64,000 nucleotides of DNA from DATJGR01 sp963812255. GTDB lineage: Bacteria; Pseudomonadota; Gammaproteobacteria; Pseudomonadales; Azotimanducaceae. The stretch covers positions 1,302,001 to 1,366,000 of the forward strand of contig CAWEUM010000003.1 of the NCBI GenBank assembly GCA_963812255.1, in the 5' to 3' direction. Each line of letters opens with the position of its first letter. The stretch's first letter is position 1. Below the pieces are notes generated by a model. It worked only from the letters and a program-made list of their open reading frames with translations, did not search any database and was not told the DNA's origin. This document shows, one piece after another, positions 26,963-35,551 of the stretch. Position numbers and translations under genes: made by a program.

Positions 26963-29593
26963 TCAGAAGCTGCTGCTGCGAACGCTGTGGCAGCCCGAGC
27001 GGTCGCAGTCGCGGTTGTCGCTGACGGTCTTGTTCTTATGGTCGCCCGGCCTGTAGTTTCCGGCGTGGCACTCTGCGCAATCCGGCCGATAAGCGGGGTA
27101 CTTGTACGGAATCACTTCTGCGTTGCTGGTATGGCACTGCTTGCATGTCAACGCCTTGCGGTGATCTCCGGGATAGTCCGGCGACGCGTGAACGAACGTC
27201 GTTGGTTTCCACAGGTTGGTCGTGTGGCAGTAATCGCAGTCACGCGCCGTAACGAAGTGGGTGGCGGGTTTGCCTGTCGCCTGCGCGCCGTTGTGGCATG
27301 TCGCGCAACCACCGGTGACCCCCGCGTGATTGAAGTTTGCAGGCTTCCACGCCACCGTCGAGTGACACACATCGCACGACGATGAGGTCGGAATGTGCGT
27401 TGCCGGTTTGCCGGTCGATGTCTGCCCGTTATGGCAGGTCGCGCAGGTGCCGGATGCGATCCCGCTATGGTCGAAGACCGCCGGTCGCCACGCGTTGACC
27501 GTGTGGCAGTTGTCGCATTGATCGTTCGCCGGAACGTGCGTCGGCGGCTTGCCTGGCGCCTTGACGTTGTTGTGGCAGCTCACGCAGGTGCCGAGCACGT
27601 CAGCGTGGTCGACTTTGACCGCGGGCTTGAACGTCACGATCGAGTGGCAGTTTTCACAGGCGTTGTCGGTCGAGATGTGCGTGGCAGGTTTGCCGATCGC
27701 CGTGACGTTGTTATGGCAGCTTACGCAGTTGCCGGTCACCGTCGAATGATCGAAGCGTGCAGGCTTCCATGCGAGCGACGAATGGCAGGCATCGCATTCG
27801 AGCGTCGTCTGCACGTGTCCAGTGGGTTTGCCCGTCGCCTTCGAACCATTGTGGCAACTCGAGCAGCTGCCGAGCACGTGTGCGTGATCGACCACGACGA
27901 CCGGCTTGAACGCAACGATCGAATGGCACGCCTCGCAGACGTTGTCCGTCAATACGTGCGTCGGCGGCTTGCCCACGGCATTGACGTTGTTGTGGCACTG
28001 CACACAGTTACCTGTGACGGTCGCGTGATCGAAGCTCGCCGGCTTCCAGGCAAGTGACGAGTGGCAAGCGCCGCAGTCGAGCGTCGTCGGGATGTGACCG
28101 TTGCCTTTTCCGGTCGCGGTCATACCGTCGTGGCATTGGGCGCAGTTGCCTTGAACGTGATTGTGGTCGACGGCAACGACCGGCTTGAATGCGATCGTCG
28201 AGTGGCACGCTTCGCAGACGTTGTCGGTGCGTATGTGGGTGGCTGCCTTTCCGATCGCATTGACGTTGTTGTGACACTGAAAACAATTGGTCGTGACGTT
28301 TGCGTGATCGAACGTCGCAGGCTTCCATGCAAGTGGTGAGTGGCAGGCGCCACAATCGATTGCGGTCGGTACGTGCGTCGCCGGCTTGCCGGTTGCCAAC
28401 GTACCGTTGTGACAGCTCGCGCAACTGCCGAGCACGTGGTTGTGATCGACGACCGTGACCGGTTTCCAAGCGAGTGTCGTATGACAGTCCTCACATATGG
28501 CGTCGGTGCGGATGTGGGTCGCGGTCCGACCCGAGACTCGCACGTTGTCGTGGCAGCTCGAACAGCCATTGACGATGCCCGTATGACTGAACGTCGCAGG
28601 CTTCCAGGCGAGCGTCGAGTGGCACGTATCGCATTCGGCGACGGTCGGAAAGTGATTCGCGTTCTTACCTTGCGCCCGCGTACCGTTGTGGCACGACGAA
28701 CAGCTGCCCTGAACATGCGCGTGGTCGACAACGACCGCCGGCTTGAACGTCATCGTCGAGTGACAGGCCTCACACACCATGTCGGTGGCGATGTGCGACG
28801 CGTTCTTGCCGGTCGCGCGCATGCCGTCATGACACTGCGAGCATCCGTCGACGATTCCGGCGTGATCGAACAACGCCGGCTTCCACGCGAGTGTCGAGTG
28901 GCACTCGTTGCACTCGAGCGTCGTCGGCACGTGGTTCGGAACTTTGCCGGTGGCGATCGCCCCGTTGTGGCAACTCGAGCAGCTGCCGAGCACGTGGGCG
29001 TGGTCGACGGTCGTGACCGGTTTCCAGAACATCGTCGTGTGGCAATCCTCGCACACGCGGTCAGTGAGGATATGTCTGGCCGACTTGCCGGTTGCCTTGG
29101 CTCCGTCGTGGCAGCTGGCGCAGTTGTCGACGATCCCGTCGTGATTGAAGGTCACGCCGGTCCACGAGAACGTGTTGTGGCAAGAACCGCAGTCATCGGA
29201 CGTCAGCGGATGGCTCGGCGGCTTCGGATTTGCGTACGTACCGTTGTGGCACGATTGACACGTGCCGACCACTTCGTCGTGATTGACGACCAGTACCGTT
29301 TGCCAGCTAGTTGCCGCTGAATGGCACGCCTCGCATACCGCGGTGGTGTTCATGTGTCGCGGCGACTTCGACGAGCTCGCGATGCGATTACTGCCATCGT
29401 GACAGCCCGCGCATGTCCGCGGCGTTCCTTTGAACACGCCGCGAACATGGCACGATTCGCAATCGACGGTGCGGTGCATTCCGTCGAGCTCGAAGCCAGT
29501 CGTGAAGTGATCGAACGGAATCGCAGGCGAAGCCGCGTACGCCGGGGCGAGCACGATAAGCGATAGTGCGAACAGCACGGCGCAGCGATTCAT
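26963..29593 (-). CDS. giant multihaem cytochrome c with 36 haem motifs
   Basis: 876 residues with a signal peptide (MNRCAVLFALSLIVLAPAYA). I count 35 CxxCH motifs plus one C-terminal CX4CH (C863, C868, H869). Residues 86-779 are 15 diheme units of about 46 residues that alternate between two types: one with CEACH...FKPV.VDH.HV.G.C..CHNG, the other with C.ACHS.LAWKPA.FDH..V..NC..CHNN. Each unit also has two conserved non-motif His (DH and TH), enough to make every haem bis-His. The layout predicts a long, wire-like periplasmic protein. AGGTGA precedes the ATG. No lipobox is seen, so it should be soluble or bound to the barrel partner. Confidence 0.95.
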   Translation of the reverse strand: MNRCAVLFALSLIVLAPAYAASPAIPFDHFTTGFELDGMHRTVDCESCHVRGVFKGTPRTCAGCHDGSNRIASSSKSPRHMNTTAVCEACHSAATSWQTVLVVNHDEVVGTCQSCHNGTYANPKPPSHPLTSDDCGSCHNTFSWTGVTFNHDGIVDNCASCHDGAKATGKSARHILTDRVCEDCHTTMFWKPVTTVDHAHVLGSCSSCHNGAIATGKVPNHVPTTLECNECHSTLAWKPALFDHAGIVDGCSQCHDGMRATGKNASHIATDMVCEACHSTMTFKPAVVVDHAHVQGSCSSCHNGTRAQGKNANHFPTVAECDTCHSTLAWKPATFSHTGIVNGCSSCHDNVRVSGRTATHIRTDAICEDCHTTLAWKPVTVVDHNHVLGSCASCHNGTLATGKPATHVPTAIDCGACHSPLAWKPATFDHANVTTNCFQCHNNVNAIGKAATHIRTDNVCEACHSTIAFKPVVAVDHNHVQGNCAQCHDGMTATGKGNGHIPTTLDCGACHSSLAWKPASFDHATVTGNCVQCHNNVNAVGKPPTHVLTDNVCEACHSIVAFKPVVVVDHAHVLGSCSSCHNGSKATGKPTGHVQTTLECDACHSSLAWKPARFDHSTVTGNCVSCHNNVTAIGKPATHISTDNACENCHSIVTFKPAVKVDHADVLGTCVSCHNNVKAPGKPPTHVPANDQCDNCHTVNAWRPAVFDHSGIASGTCATCHNGQTSTGKPATHIPTSSSCDVCHSTVAWKPANFNHAGVTGGCATCHNGAQATGKPATHFVTARDCDYCHTTNLWKPTTFVHASPDYPGDHRKALTCKQCHTSNAEVIPYKYPAYRPDCAECHAGNYRPGDHKNKTVSDNRDCDRSGCHSVRSSSF
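27257..29338 (-). repeat. 15 tandem diheme repeat units (about 138 bp each) in the cytochrome gene
   Basis: In-gene tandem repeats coding for diheme modules. The two unit types alternate strictly for the first 14 units (seven pairs of about 280 bp); unit 15 is again of the second type. Neighbouring pairs are more alike in the middle of the array than at its ends, as expected from unequal recombination. Confidence 0.85.
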
Positions 29594-29600
29594 TTCAATT

Positions 29601-31166
29601 TCACCTGTTCAGCGGCAGAGGCCTACTGAACGAGTCGGTGGTGTGACATCGGCCGCAATTGGCTCCGAACCTGCCGTCGTGTTTGTCGTCCTTGGCGTGG
29701 CAGGCAATGCATGCTCGCGACAGTGTAACTTTGTCGGACATGGCCGCCTTGTGACACGCGGCACACTCGACGTCATGGTGACCGCCCGTCAACGGATAGG
29801 TCGTCTGCTTATCGTGATCGAATTGCCATCGGTCCCAGCCATTCGGGTTGTGGCACAAGCCGCACCCTCGACCAAGTGCGCCGTGGTGGAAATCCCGATC
29901 TGCGTGGCAATCGCCGCAGCCCTTTGAAACACCGGTGAAATCGAGCTTCGTATGACACGATTCGCATGCCGCCGAAGCATGCATGCCGATCAACGGAAAC
30001 GTTGTGAACCCGTGGTCGAATGCAACCGAGTGCCACGTCACGACGCCGTGGCAAGCCTCGCAGGCAGGGTAGCGCCGATTGTGCGGATCATCGTCCTCAT
30101 GGCAACCCATGCAGGTCTTCGGCAGGTCGTCTGTCAGCGCTCCGCGATGACAGCTCTCACACACGACCGTGGAATGTGCACCCCGCAATGCGAAACCGGT
30201 CTTAGCGAGGTGATCGAAGGTGTTCTCCCAGGTCGATTCACCATGACACTGCGCGCAATCGCTGCCGAAGCGGCCACGATGTGCGTCATCGGCACTGTGG
30301 CATCCATTGCAATTCTTCGGGGGTGTCTTGATCGCCATGTGGTCCAGGTGGCAGGCGTCGCACACGAGGTCGTGGTGCCGCCCCACCAACGCGAAGCCGG
30401 TGTGCTTGAGATGATCGAATGTGGCGCCTGACCATTTGGTCGTGTTGTGGCAGCTCGCGCAGTTCGTCCCTCGACTGCCGCGATGAACGTCGTCTGCGCT
30501 ATGGCAAGCCACGCAGGTCTTCGGTAGGTCCTTCCAAACTTCGTCGACGTGGCAGGTTTTGCAGATGACCTTGGCGTGCGCACCGCGCAGCTCGAAAGCC
30601 GTCGTCGAGTGATCAAACTCCACTGCACGCCACGCGCGATCCTCACTGTGGCAATCGGCGCAGTCATCCCCCAAGCGCTTCATATGTGGCTGCGCATCGT
30701 CGTGACAGCCGACGCATTCGACCGGCGCATCGCGAAACGACTTGCCCTCGATGTGGCAGGCGGCACAATCTCGCCCCGTGTGGCCACCATGTAACGGAAA
30801 GTTCGTGCGGCCGTGATCGAATGAGGAACGATCCAGATCGACCACATTGGCGCCACGTCCCTTGTGTTCGGTATGACAGTTCTTGCACAGGAGTTGCGGC
30901 TGGTCCTTTGCGACGCGACCGTGGAAACCCGTTAGCGCGCGCACGTCGGCGCTGATTTCTTTGTGGCAGTCCATACAAAGTGCCGGCTGCTCTGTGGCAA
31001 CGAAAGCGCGATGACAGTTCGAACAGTCGTTTTCCAGCTTCGCGTGTCCCTGGATGACCGGACCGGGCATGACCAGGCGTTCCAAACTCGCAGAGAACGC
31101 CGTGCCAGAAGCCGAAAGCGCGACCATCAGCAGGACGCAAGAACGAAGGTGTAATCTGGGGATCAA
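29601..31166 (-). CDS. 21-haem cytochrome c built of triheme repeats
   Basis: 521 residues, 21 CxxCH motifs. A signal peptide (LRSCVLLMVALSASGTAFSA) follows a TTG start at 31166 that overlaps the previous stop as TTGA. ATG starts further in would lack the positive n-region. After an irregular first triheme block come six repeats of 60-67 residues with the pattern FDH..T.F.L.G.H....C..CH, PK.C.GCH..DD.H.GR, C..CH....W. Three haems per repeat recall class III (c3/c7-type) cytochromes. Its stop lies 7 nt before the 36-haem gene. Probable role: periplasmic electron carrier between the membrane cytochrome b-like protein and the larger cytochrome. Confidence 0.93.
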   Translation of the reverse strand: MIPRLHLRSCVLLMVALSASGTAFSASLERLVMPGPVIQGHAKLENDCSNCHRAFVATEQPALCMDCHKEISADVRALTGFHGRVAKDQPQLLCKNCHTEHKGRGANVVDLDRSSFDHGRTNFPLHGGHTGRDCAACHIEGKSFRDAPVECVGCHDDAQPHMKRLGDDCADCHSEDRAWRAVEFDHSTTAFELRGAHAKVICKTCHVDEVWKDLPKTCVACHSADDVHRGSRGTNCASCHNTTKWSGATFDHLKHTGFALVGRHHDLVCDACHLDHMAIKTPPKNCNGCHSADDAHRGRFGSDCAQCHGESTWENTFDHLAKTGFALRGAHSTVVCESCHRGALTDDLPKTCMGCHEDDDPHNRRYPACEACHGVVTWHSVAFDHGFTTFPLIGMHASAACESCHTKLDFTGVSKGCGDCHADRDFHHGALGRGCGLCHNPNGWDRWQFDHDKQTTYPLTGGHHDVECAACHKAAMSDKVTLSRACIACHAKDDKHDGRFGANCGRCHTTDSFSRPLPLNR

Positions 31167-32125
31167 TACATGTGCACCGAAACGATGTGTACGATCACTG
31201 CGACAACCAGCACGATGAAGAGTGGATAGTGCACGACGTGCCAAATGGAAAAGAGCCTCTCGAACAAAACGAACTGAGCGTATTTGCGTAGTTTTTCGAG
31301 TCGACCCGCGGCGTAGCGCGCACTGTTGGACTCCAGACGAACCCGTTCGCGCGCGACGATCGCAGATGCAAGCGCGGCGTCGTCCAACGCATGTTTCAGC
31401 TTCATTCGAATGCGCAAGTATGCCCACCGCGTCCTGACGCCGGTCACCATTGCCGTGGCGATGCCTGCGTGCAGCTTTCCCGTTGGCGACAACAGCGGCC
31501 GCTCGACGCGCGCGAGTTCCTCCATGATCGTCGGCAGGAGCTGAGAAAACACCGAACCTTTGTTGCGGATATCGATGAAATCGCGCTGTAGCTCGTCGAG
31601 GCTCGCCTTGTGTCCGTAGAGTCCGTGGTGAATTCGCGCGTAGAAGTAGCGACCGAAGAAACCTGAGAACGACACGATCAGGGTGCAAAACAGAACCGTC
31701 TGGCTGTTGAAGGAACCGAGCTGGAAATTGCAGTGGAACACCACGAGTATCGGTCCGATGACCCCCAACAGCATGTGCACCCGGAACCAGTACCGGATCG
31801 GTCCTAGATTGCGAAACGCGCGCGCGCGCTTGCGCGCGGGGTACAACAGCAGCAACCCCATCAGTGTCGTCCCGATGATGCCCAGCGCATAACCGACACC
31901 GAATTTTGCCGAGATGTAGTGCTGGTCGCGGACCTCCCAACCCCACCAAACAATGAGCGTGCACAGCGAATAGAAAAGGACCGCACCGAGCTGCATCCAC
32001 AACGGATCGCTCGCATCAGGTCGTTTCGGTGGCACGATGGCCACGCGCAGCTTCGGCTCGCCGACGACCGAACGACGACGTAACCCGACAGAAGAGTGTT
32101 CAATCGAGGACGGAAGCTGCTTCAT
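31163..32125 (-). CDS. cytochrome b-like integral membrane protein
   Basis: About 320 residues with five predicted spans: FYSLCTLIVWWGW, GIIGTTLMGLLLLY, HMLLGVIGPILVVFH, LFCTLIVSFSGFFGRYFY, and the C-terminal HVVHYPLFIVLVVAVIVHIV. His pairs sit at both ends of spans 3 and 5 (two in each, about 14 or more residues apart), the layout of di-haem b cytochromes of the ferric reductase/b561 type. A charged cytoplasmic loop of roughly 90 residues separates spans 4 and 5. First gene of the operon; probably moves electrons from quinol or from the adjacent Fe-S flavoprotein to periplasmic haems (inference). ATG 32125 is preferred; the TTG at 32173 lacks a ribosome site. Confidence 0.75.
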   Translation of the reverse strand: MKQLPSSIEHSSVGLRRRSVVGEPKLRVAIVPPKRPDASDPLWMQLGAVLFYSLCTLIVWWGWEVRDQHYISAKFGVGYALGIIGTTLMGLLLLYPARKRARAFRNLGPIRYWFRVHMLLGVIGPILVVFHCNFQLGSFNSQTVLFCTLIVSFSGFFGRYFYARIHHGLYGHKASLDELQRDFIDIRNKGSVFSQLLPTIMEELARVERPLLSPTGKLHAGIATAMVTGVRTRWAYLRIRMKLKHALDDAALASAIVARERVRLESNSARYAAGRLEKLRKYAQFVLFERLFSIWHVVHYPLFIVLVVAVIVHIVSVHMY

Positions 32126-32281
32126 CCGTGAATACGCAGACCGGATTGATGTACGAGGATATCGAGCGATCAAAAAAAATGTGCGCGACGTCTCACGCTT
32201 TCGACCGCTTCGAGTCGTTCACGCATGATCTGTCGATAATGCTTCACTGCGCGCGTTCGGCCGCGACGGGGTTCACCACGG
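32126..32281. promoter_or_regulatory. divergent promoter region of the cytochrome and flavoprotein genes
   Basis: The 156-bp gap between the two divergent electron-transfer operons must contain both promoters. It includes an A-rich tract (eight A at 32172-32179). No clear -35/-10 pair or palindrome was identified. Confidence 0.4.
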
Positions 32282-33616
32282 ATGATGACATCGACCGAAG
32301 ACTGGCTGCCGTACGTTGCGTATCTGGTTCCGCTACTGGTCCTCGCATACGCAATGAGCCGGAATCGTAGTCGCAAGCATTCGGAAAACGCGGCAATCCA
32401 CTACGAATCGGTCGAAGCCGGTTTAACAGCTCCACCATCGCTGCATCCGGCCATCGACCCGATGCGTTGCATCGGCTGCGAAGCATGCGTGCATGCGTGT
32501 CCAGAGTATCCCGAACACAAGGTGCTCGGCGTGATACGCGGCAAAGCGAATCTGGTGAGCCCTTCGGACTGCATCGGTCACGGCGCCTGCAAGACGGTGT
32601 GTCCGGTGGATGCGATCAGGCTCGTCTTTGGTACGTCGGAACGCGGCGTCGACATCCCCGCATTGACGCCCGGCTTCGAAACGAACGTGGCAGGGATTTT
32701 CGTCGCAGGCGAACTCGGCGGAATGGGACTCATTCGCAACGCGGTCGAGCAAGGTCGTCAGGCAATCGAGAGCCTCTCGAATGCACCCGAATTCAAGCTC
32801 GGACGCACGCGCGGTATACATGACGTCGTGATTGTTGGTGCAGGTCCCGCCGGTTTCTCGGCGACGCTCGCGGCACACGCAAAGCGGCTCGACTACGTGA
32901 CGCTGGAACAGGATCTACTCGGCGGAACCGTCGCCCACTTCCCGCGCGGCAAGCTCGTGATGACGGGACCTGCAGAACTGGCCATCGTCGGTCGGATGGA
33001 CTTCAAACAGGTCGACAAAGAATCCCTGATGCGATTCTGGAAACACGCGGAAGCCGAATCAGGAATTCGGATCAACTACCAGGAGCGCGTGGATGCAATC
33101 GACGCCGAGGAAAGTGGTTTCGTCGTTACGACGACCCGAAAGAAGTACCGCGCCCGGTCGGTGTTGCTCGCGCTCGGACGCCGCGGAACGCCTCGCCAGT
33201 TGGGCGTGCCTGGCGAGGATCTTTCCAAGGTCGTGTATCGCCTCGTCGATCCGGCGCAGTACGCGGGCAAAAACATACTCGTCGTAGGTGGCGGCGATTC
33301 GGCACTGGAAGCCGCGCTGGCTGTCGCGGATGCGCCCGAGACGAAGGTCACCGTGTCGTATCGCGCAGACGCGTTCTCGCGTGCGAAGCTGCGCAATCGC
33401 GATCTCGTCAAACGCGCGAACGCTGAAGGCAAGATCAATCTCAGACTCTCTTCCAACGTCATCGAGATCGACCGCAGTCACGTGGTGCTCGATGCCGCGC
33501 GGCAGCGCGCCAAGATCCCGAATGATCAGGTCATCGTCTGCGCCGGAGGTGTTTTGCCAACTGACTTCCTACGGCGCGTCGGCATTCACATCGAGACCAA
33601 ATATGGCACGGAGTAG
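32282..33616 (+). CDS. membrane-anchored Fe-S/FAD NAD(P)-dependent oxidoreductase
   Basis: 444 residues: one N-terminal membrane span (WLPYVAYLVPLLVLAYAM), then a 2x[4Fe-4S] ferredoxin domain, then a thioredoxin reductase/YpdA-like flavoprotein. Cluster 1 is complete (C63, C66, C69, C73). In cluster 2 the second Cys is His (C97, H100, C103, C107), suggesting a His-ligated or 3Fe cluster. FAD site VVIVGAGPAG near 183-190, NAD(P) site VVGGGDSALEAA near 337. The redox CxxC of thioredoxin reductase is absent. The GIFVAGELGG motif, normally C-terminal in this fold, lies before the FAD site. It probably passes electrons between NAD(P)H and the membrane cytochrome system. Confidence 0.85.
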   Translation: MMTSTEDWLPYVAYLVPLLVLAYAMSRNRSRKHSENAAIHYESVEAGLTAPPSLHPAIDPMRCIGCEACVHACPEYPEHKVLGVIRGKANLVSPSDCIGHGACKTVCPVDAIRLVFGTSERGVDIPALTPGFETNVAGIFVAGELGGMGLIRNAVEQGRQAIESLSNAPEFKLGRTRGIHDVVIVGAGPAGFSATLAAHAKRLDYVTLEQDLLGGTVAHFPRGKLVMTGPAELAIVGRMDFKQVDKESLMRFWKHAEAESGIRINYQERVDAIDAEESGFVVTTTRKKYRARSVLLALGRRGTPRQLGVPGEDLSKVVYRLVDPAQYAGKNILVVGGGDSALEAALAVADAPETKVTVSYRADAFSRAKLRNRDLVKRANAEGKINLRLSSNVIEIDRSHVVLDAARQRAKIPNDQVIVCAGGVLPTDFLRRVGIHIETKYGTE

Positions 33617-35543
33617 GCTCGCCGGGCTACTTTGGATTGGCGTCGCAATGACGTCGTCTGTTGTGCACGCCGTTGAAGACGGTTTCAGCTACATCAATGC
33701 TCGAATCATCGACGGAAACTACGCGCAGGCGCGGCGGCTTCTCGACGAACGGGCGCGTCGTGGCGATACCGAAGCGATGTACCGCCTCGCGAACCTCTAC
33801 CGTGCCGGAATCGGAATCCCGCAGAACCTGAAGGAGAGCGCTCGGTTGTATGAACGCGCCGCGAACGCAGGGCACGTCTCCTCCCAATACATGCTGGCTC
33901 AGTGCTACGAACGCGGAATAGGTGTGGCGCGCGATATCGTCAAGGCGGGCCAGTGGTATACACGAGCGGCGCGTTCAGGGGACGCGCGGGCGCAGCAGCA
34001 GCTGCAGGCACTCACCGACAAACCCGGCGACCTGCTGGCGATCGTTGCATTGCCGAACGAGGACGCCGTTCTGACCCAACTCGCCGGCCGCGATCTATCT
34101 GTCGTGGACGGCCAAGGGCAGACGTTGTTGATGGCCGCCTCGGTCGCCGGGCACCCACGCGTGGTTGGCTACCTGCTCGCGTCCGGGATCGACTCGAGCG
34201 ACCGCGACCGCGCGCAACGAACGGCGCTGTTCTATGCCGCCGAAAAGGGGCGCGATTCTGTCATCGAGCTACTACTCACCGCCGGCGCCGACCCGAACGT
34301 CGCGGATCTAAACGGCGACACGCCGCTGCATGTGGCAATCGCGCATCGACACCAAAGCACGGTCAATCTACTGACGCGACACGGCGCCAGCCTGTCTGCA
34401 GTGAACGCCGCTGGGTGGACTGCTGCGCAACTCGCGCAAGCCAAAGGCGTGGCGGCCGATCCGTCGTTGGCCGCACCGACCAAGTCGCTCGATCTGGCGG
34501 CACGTGTCGCTGGGCTGCGCCGCGACAAGCGTTTCGAAGGCTGGCCGGATCTGAGTGTTGCCGCGTGGAACGGGGATCTGAAGTTGGTCGAGTCGCTCCT
34601 GCCGACGGCGAACCTCGACGCACACGACGGCATGGGGTATACGGCGTTGAATCGAGCGGTCGATCAAGGCCGCACAGAGGTCGTTTCCGCACTGCTTGCG
34701 CACGGCGCGCGCTCCGACACCGCATTACCCAATGGACAAACGCCGCTGCTGGCCGCCATCGAAAAGGGCTACGACGACATCGCGGTCGCGCTGCTCAACG
34801 ACGACGCGGGGATCGATTCGGTGGATGCGCAGGGGCGATTCCCACTCGGTGTCGCCGCAAGTCGCACCGACCCGCATCTCACGCGCGCGTTGCTCGGACA
34901 TCGTGCCAATGCGAACGCGCGCGGCGACGGGGGCAGGACCGCACTGATGATTGCAGCCGACGCGGGGGCGTTCGAGTCCGTTCGAGGTCTCCTCGAGCAC
35001 GGCGCGGACGCCACACTCGTCGACAATTTGGGTCGTACGGCGGTTTGGTATGCGGCGAACCACAAAGACCCAAACGGATTGACGTTGCTGCTCAACGCAG
35101 AGTCTCAAGTCCCCGCGAGCGCAAAATTCGCCCGAGATGCATCCGGAGTATCGCCCCTTCATAGAGCCGTTCGGGCGAACGCAACCGCCTGCGTCGAGGT
35201 GCTGCTGAAGGCCGGACACGATCCGAACGTGGCATCGGATTCTGGATCCACCCCGCTGCATCTTGCAGCAATCGCCGGCGACATGGAGTCGGCGGTGTTG
35301 TTGACAGCGGCCGGAGCGGCGTTGGATAGCCGCGATTCCCAGGGCAATACCCCACTGTTTCGCGCCGCGAACGCGCATCACTTCGAGATGGCCAAGTTCT
35401 TGCTGCAACAGGGCGCCGATTCACGAATTCGCAACTCGAACGCCGCAAGCGCTTATGATCTCGCCCGGACAAACCCGGAACCGCGGTGGCACGAGATGTT
35501 CGACGAGTACTCTAAGTCGGTGTTGTCACTGCTAACGCGCTAG
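33603..35543 (+). CDS. exported Sel1/ankyrin repeat protein
   Basis: 646 residues, overlapping the previous gene by 14 nt. ATG 33603 begins a signal peptide (MARSRLAGLLWIGVAMTSSVVHA). Residues 30-130 are Sel1-like repeats (AMYRLANLYRAGIGIPQN, AQCYERGIGVARD). From about 160 to the end are roughly ten or more ankyrin repeats (NGDTPLHVAIAHRH, GMGYTALNRAVDQGR, SGSTPLHLAAIAGD). Both are protein-binding scaffolds. Export together with operon membership suggests a periplasmic scaffold or assembly factor for the large cytochromes. No enzyme motif is seen. Confidence 0.88.
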   Translation: MARSRLAGLLWIGVAMTSSVVHAVEDGFSYINARIIDGNYAQARRLLDERARRGDTEAMYRLANLYRAGIGIPQNLKESARLYERAANAGHVSSQYMLAQCYERGIGVARDIVKAGQWYTRAARSGDARAQQQLQALTDKPGDLLAIVALPNEDAVLTQLAGRDLSVVDGQGQTLLMAASVAGHPRVVGYLLASGIDSSDRDRAQRTALFYAAEKGRDSVIELLLTAGADPNVADLNGDTPLHVAIAHRHQSTVNLLTRHGASLSAVNAAGWTAAQLAQAKGVAADPSLAAPTKSLDLAARVAGLRRDKRFEGWPDLSVAAWNGDLKLVESLLPTANLDAHDGMGYTALNRAVDQGRTEVVSALLAHGARSDTALPNGQTPLLAAIEKGYDDIAVALLNDDAGIDSVDAQGRFPLGVAASRTDPHLTRALLGHRANANARGDGGRTALMIAADAGAFESVRGLLEHGADATLVDNLGRTAVWYAANHKDPNGLTLLLNAESQVPASAKFARDASGVSPLHRAVRANATACVEVLLKAGHDPNVASDSGSTPLHLAAIAGDMESAVLLTAAGAALDSRDSQGNTPLFRAANAHHFEMAKFLLQQGADSRIRNSNAASAYDLARTNPEPRWHEMFDEYSKSVLSLLTR

Positions 35544-35551
35544 GTGGATGT

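Noticed and set aside
28340..29320. 326-codon plus-strand frame opposite the 36-haem cytochrome gene
   Set aside because: It repeats with the same period as the cytochrome because it is antisense to the tandem haem modules; no start signal.
27257..29338. CRISPR-like regular repeats
   Set aside because: The regular period of about 138 bp is coding and gives diheme modules; there are no short identical repeats with unique spacers.
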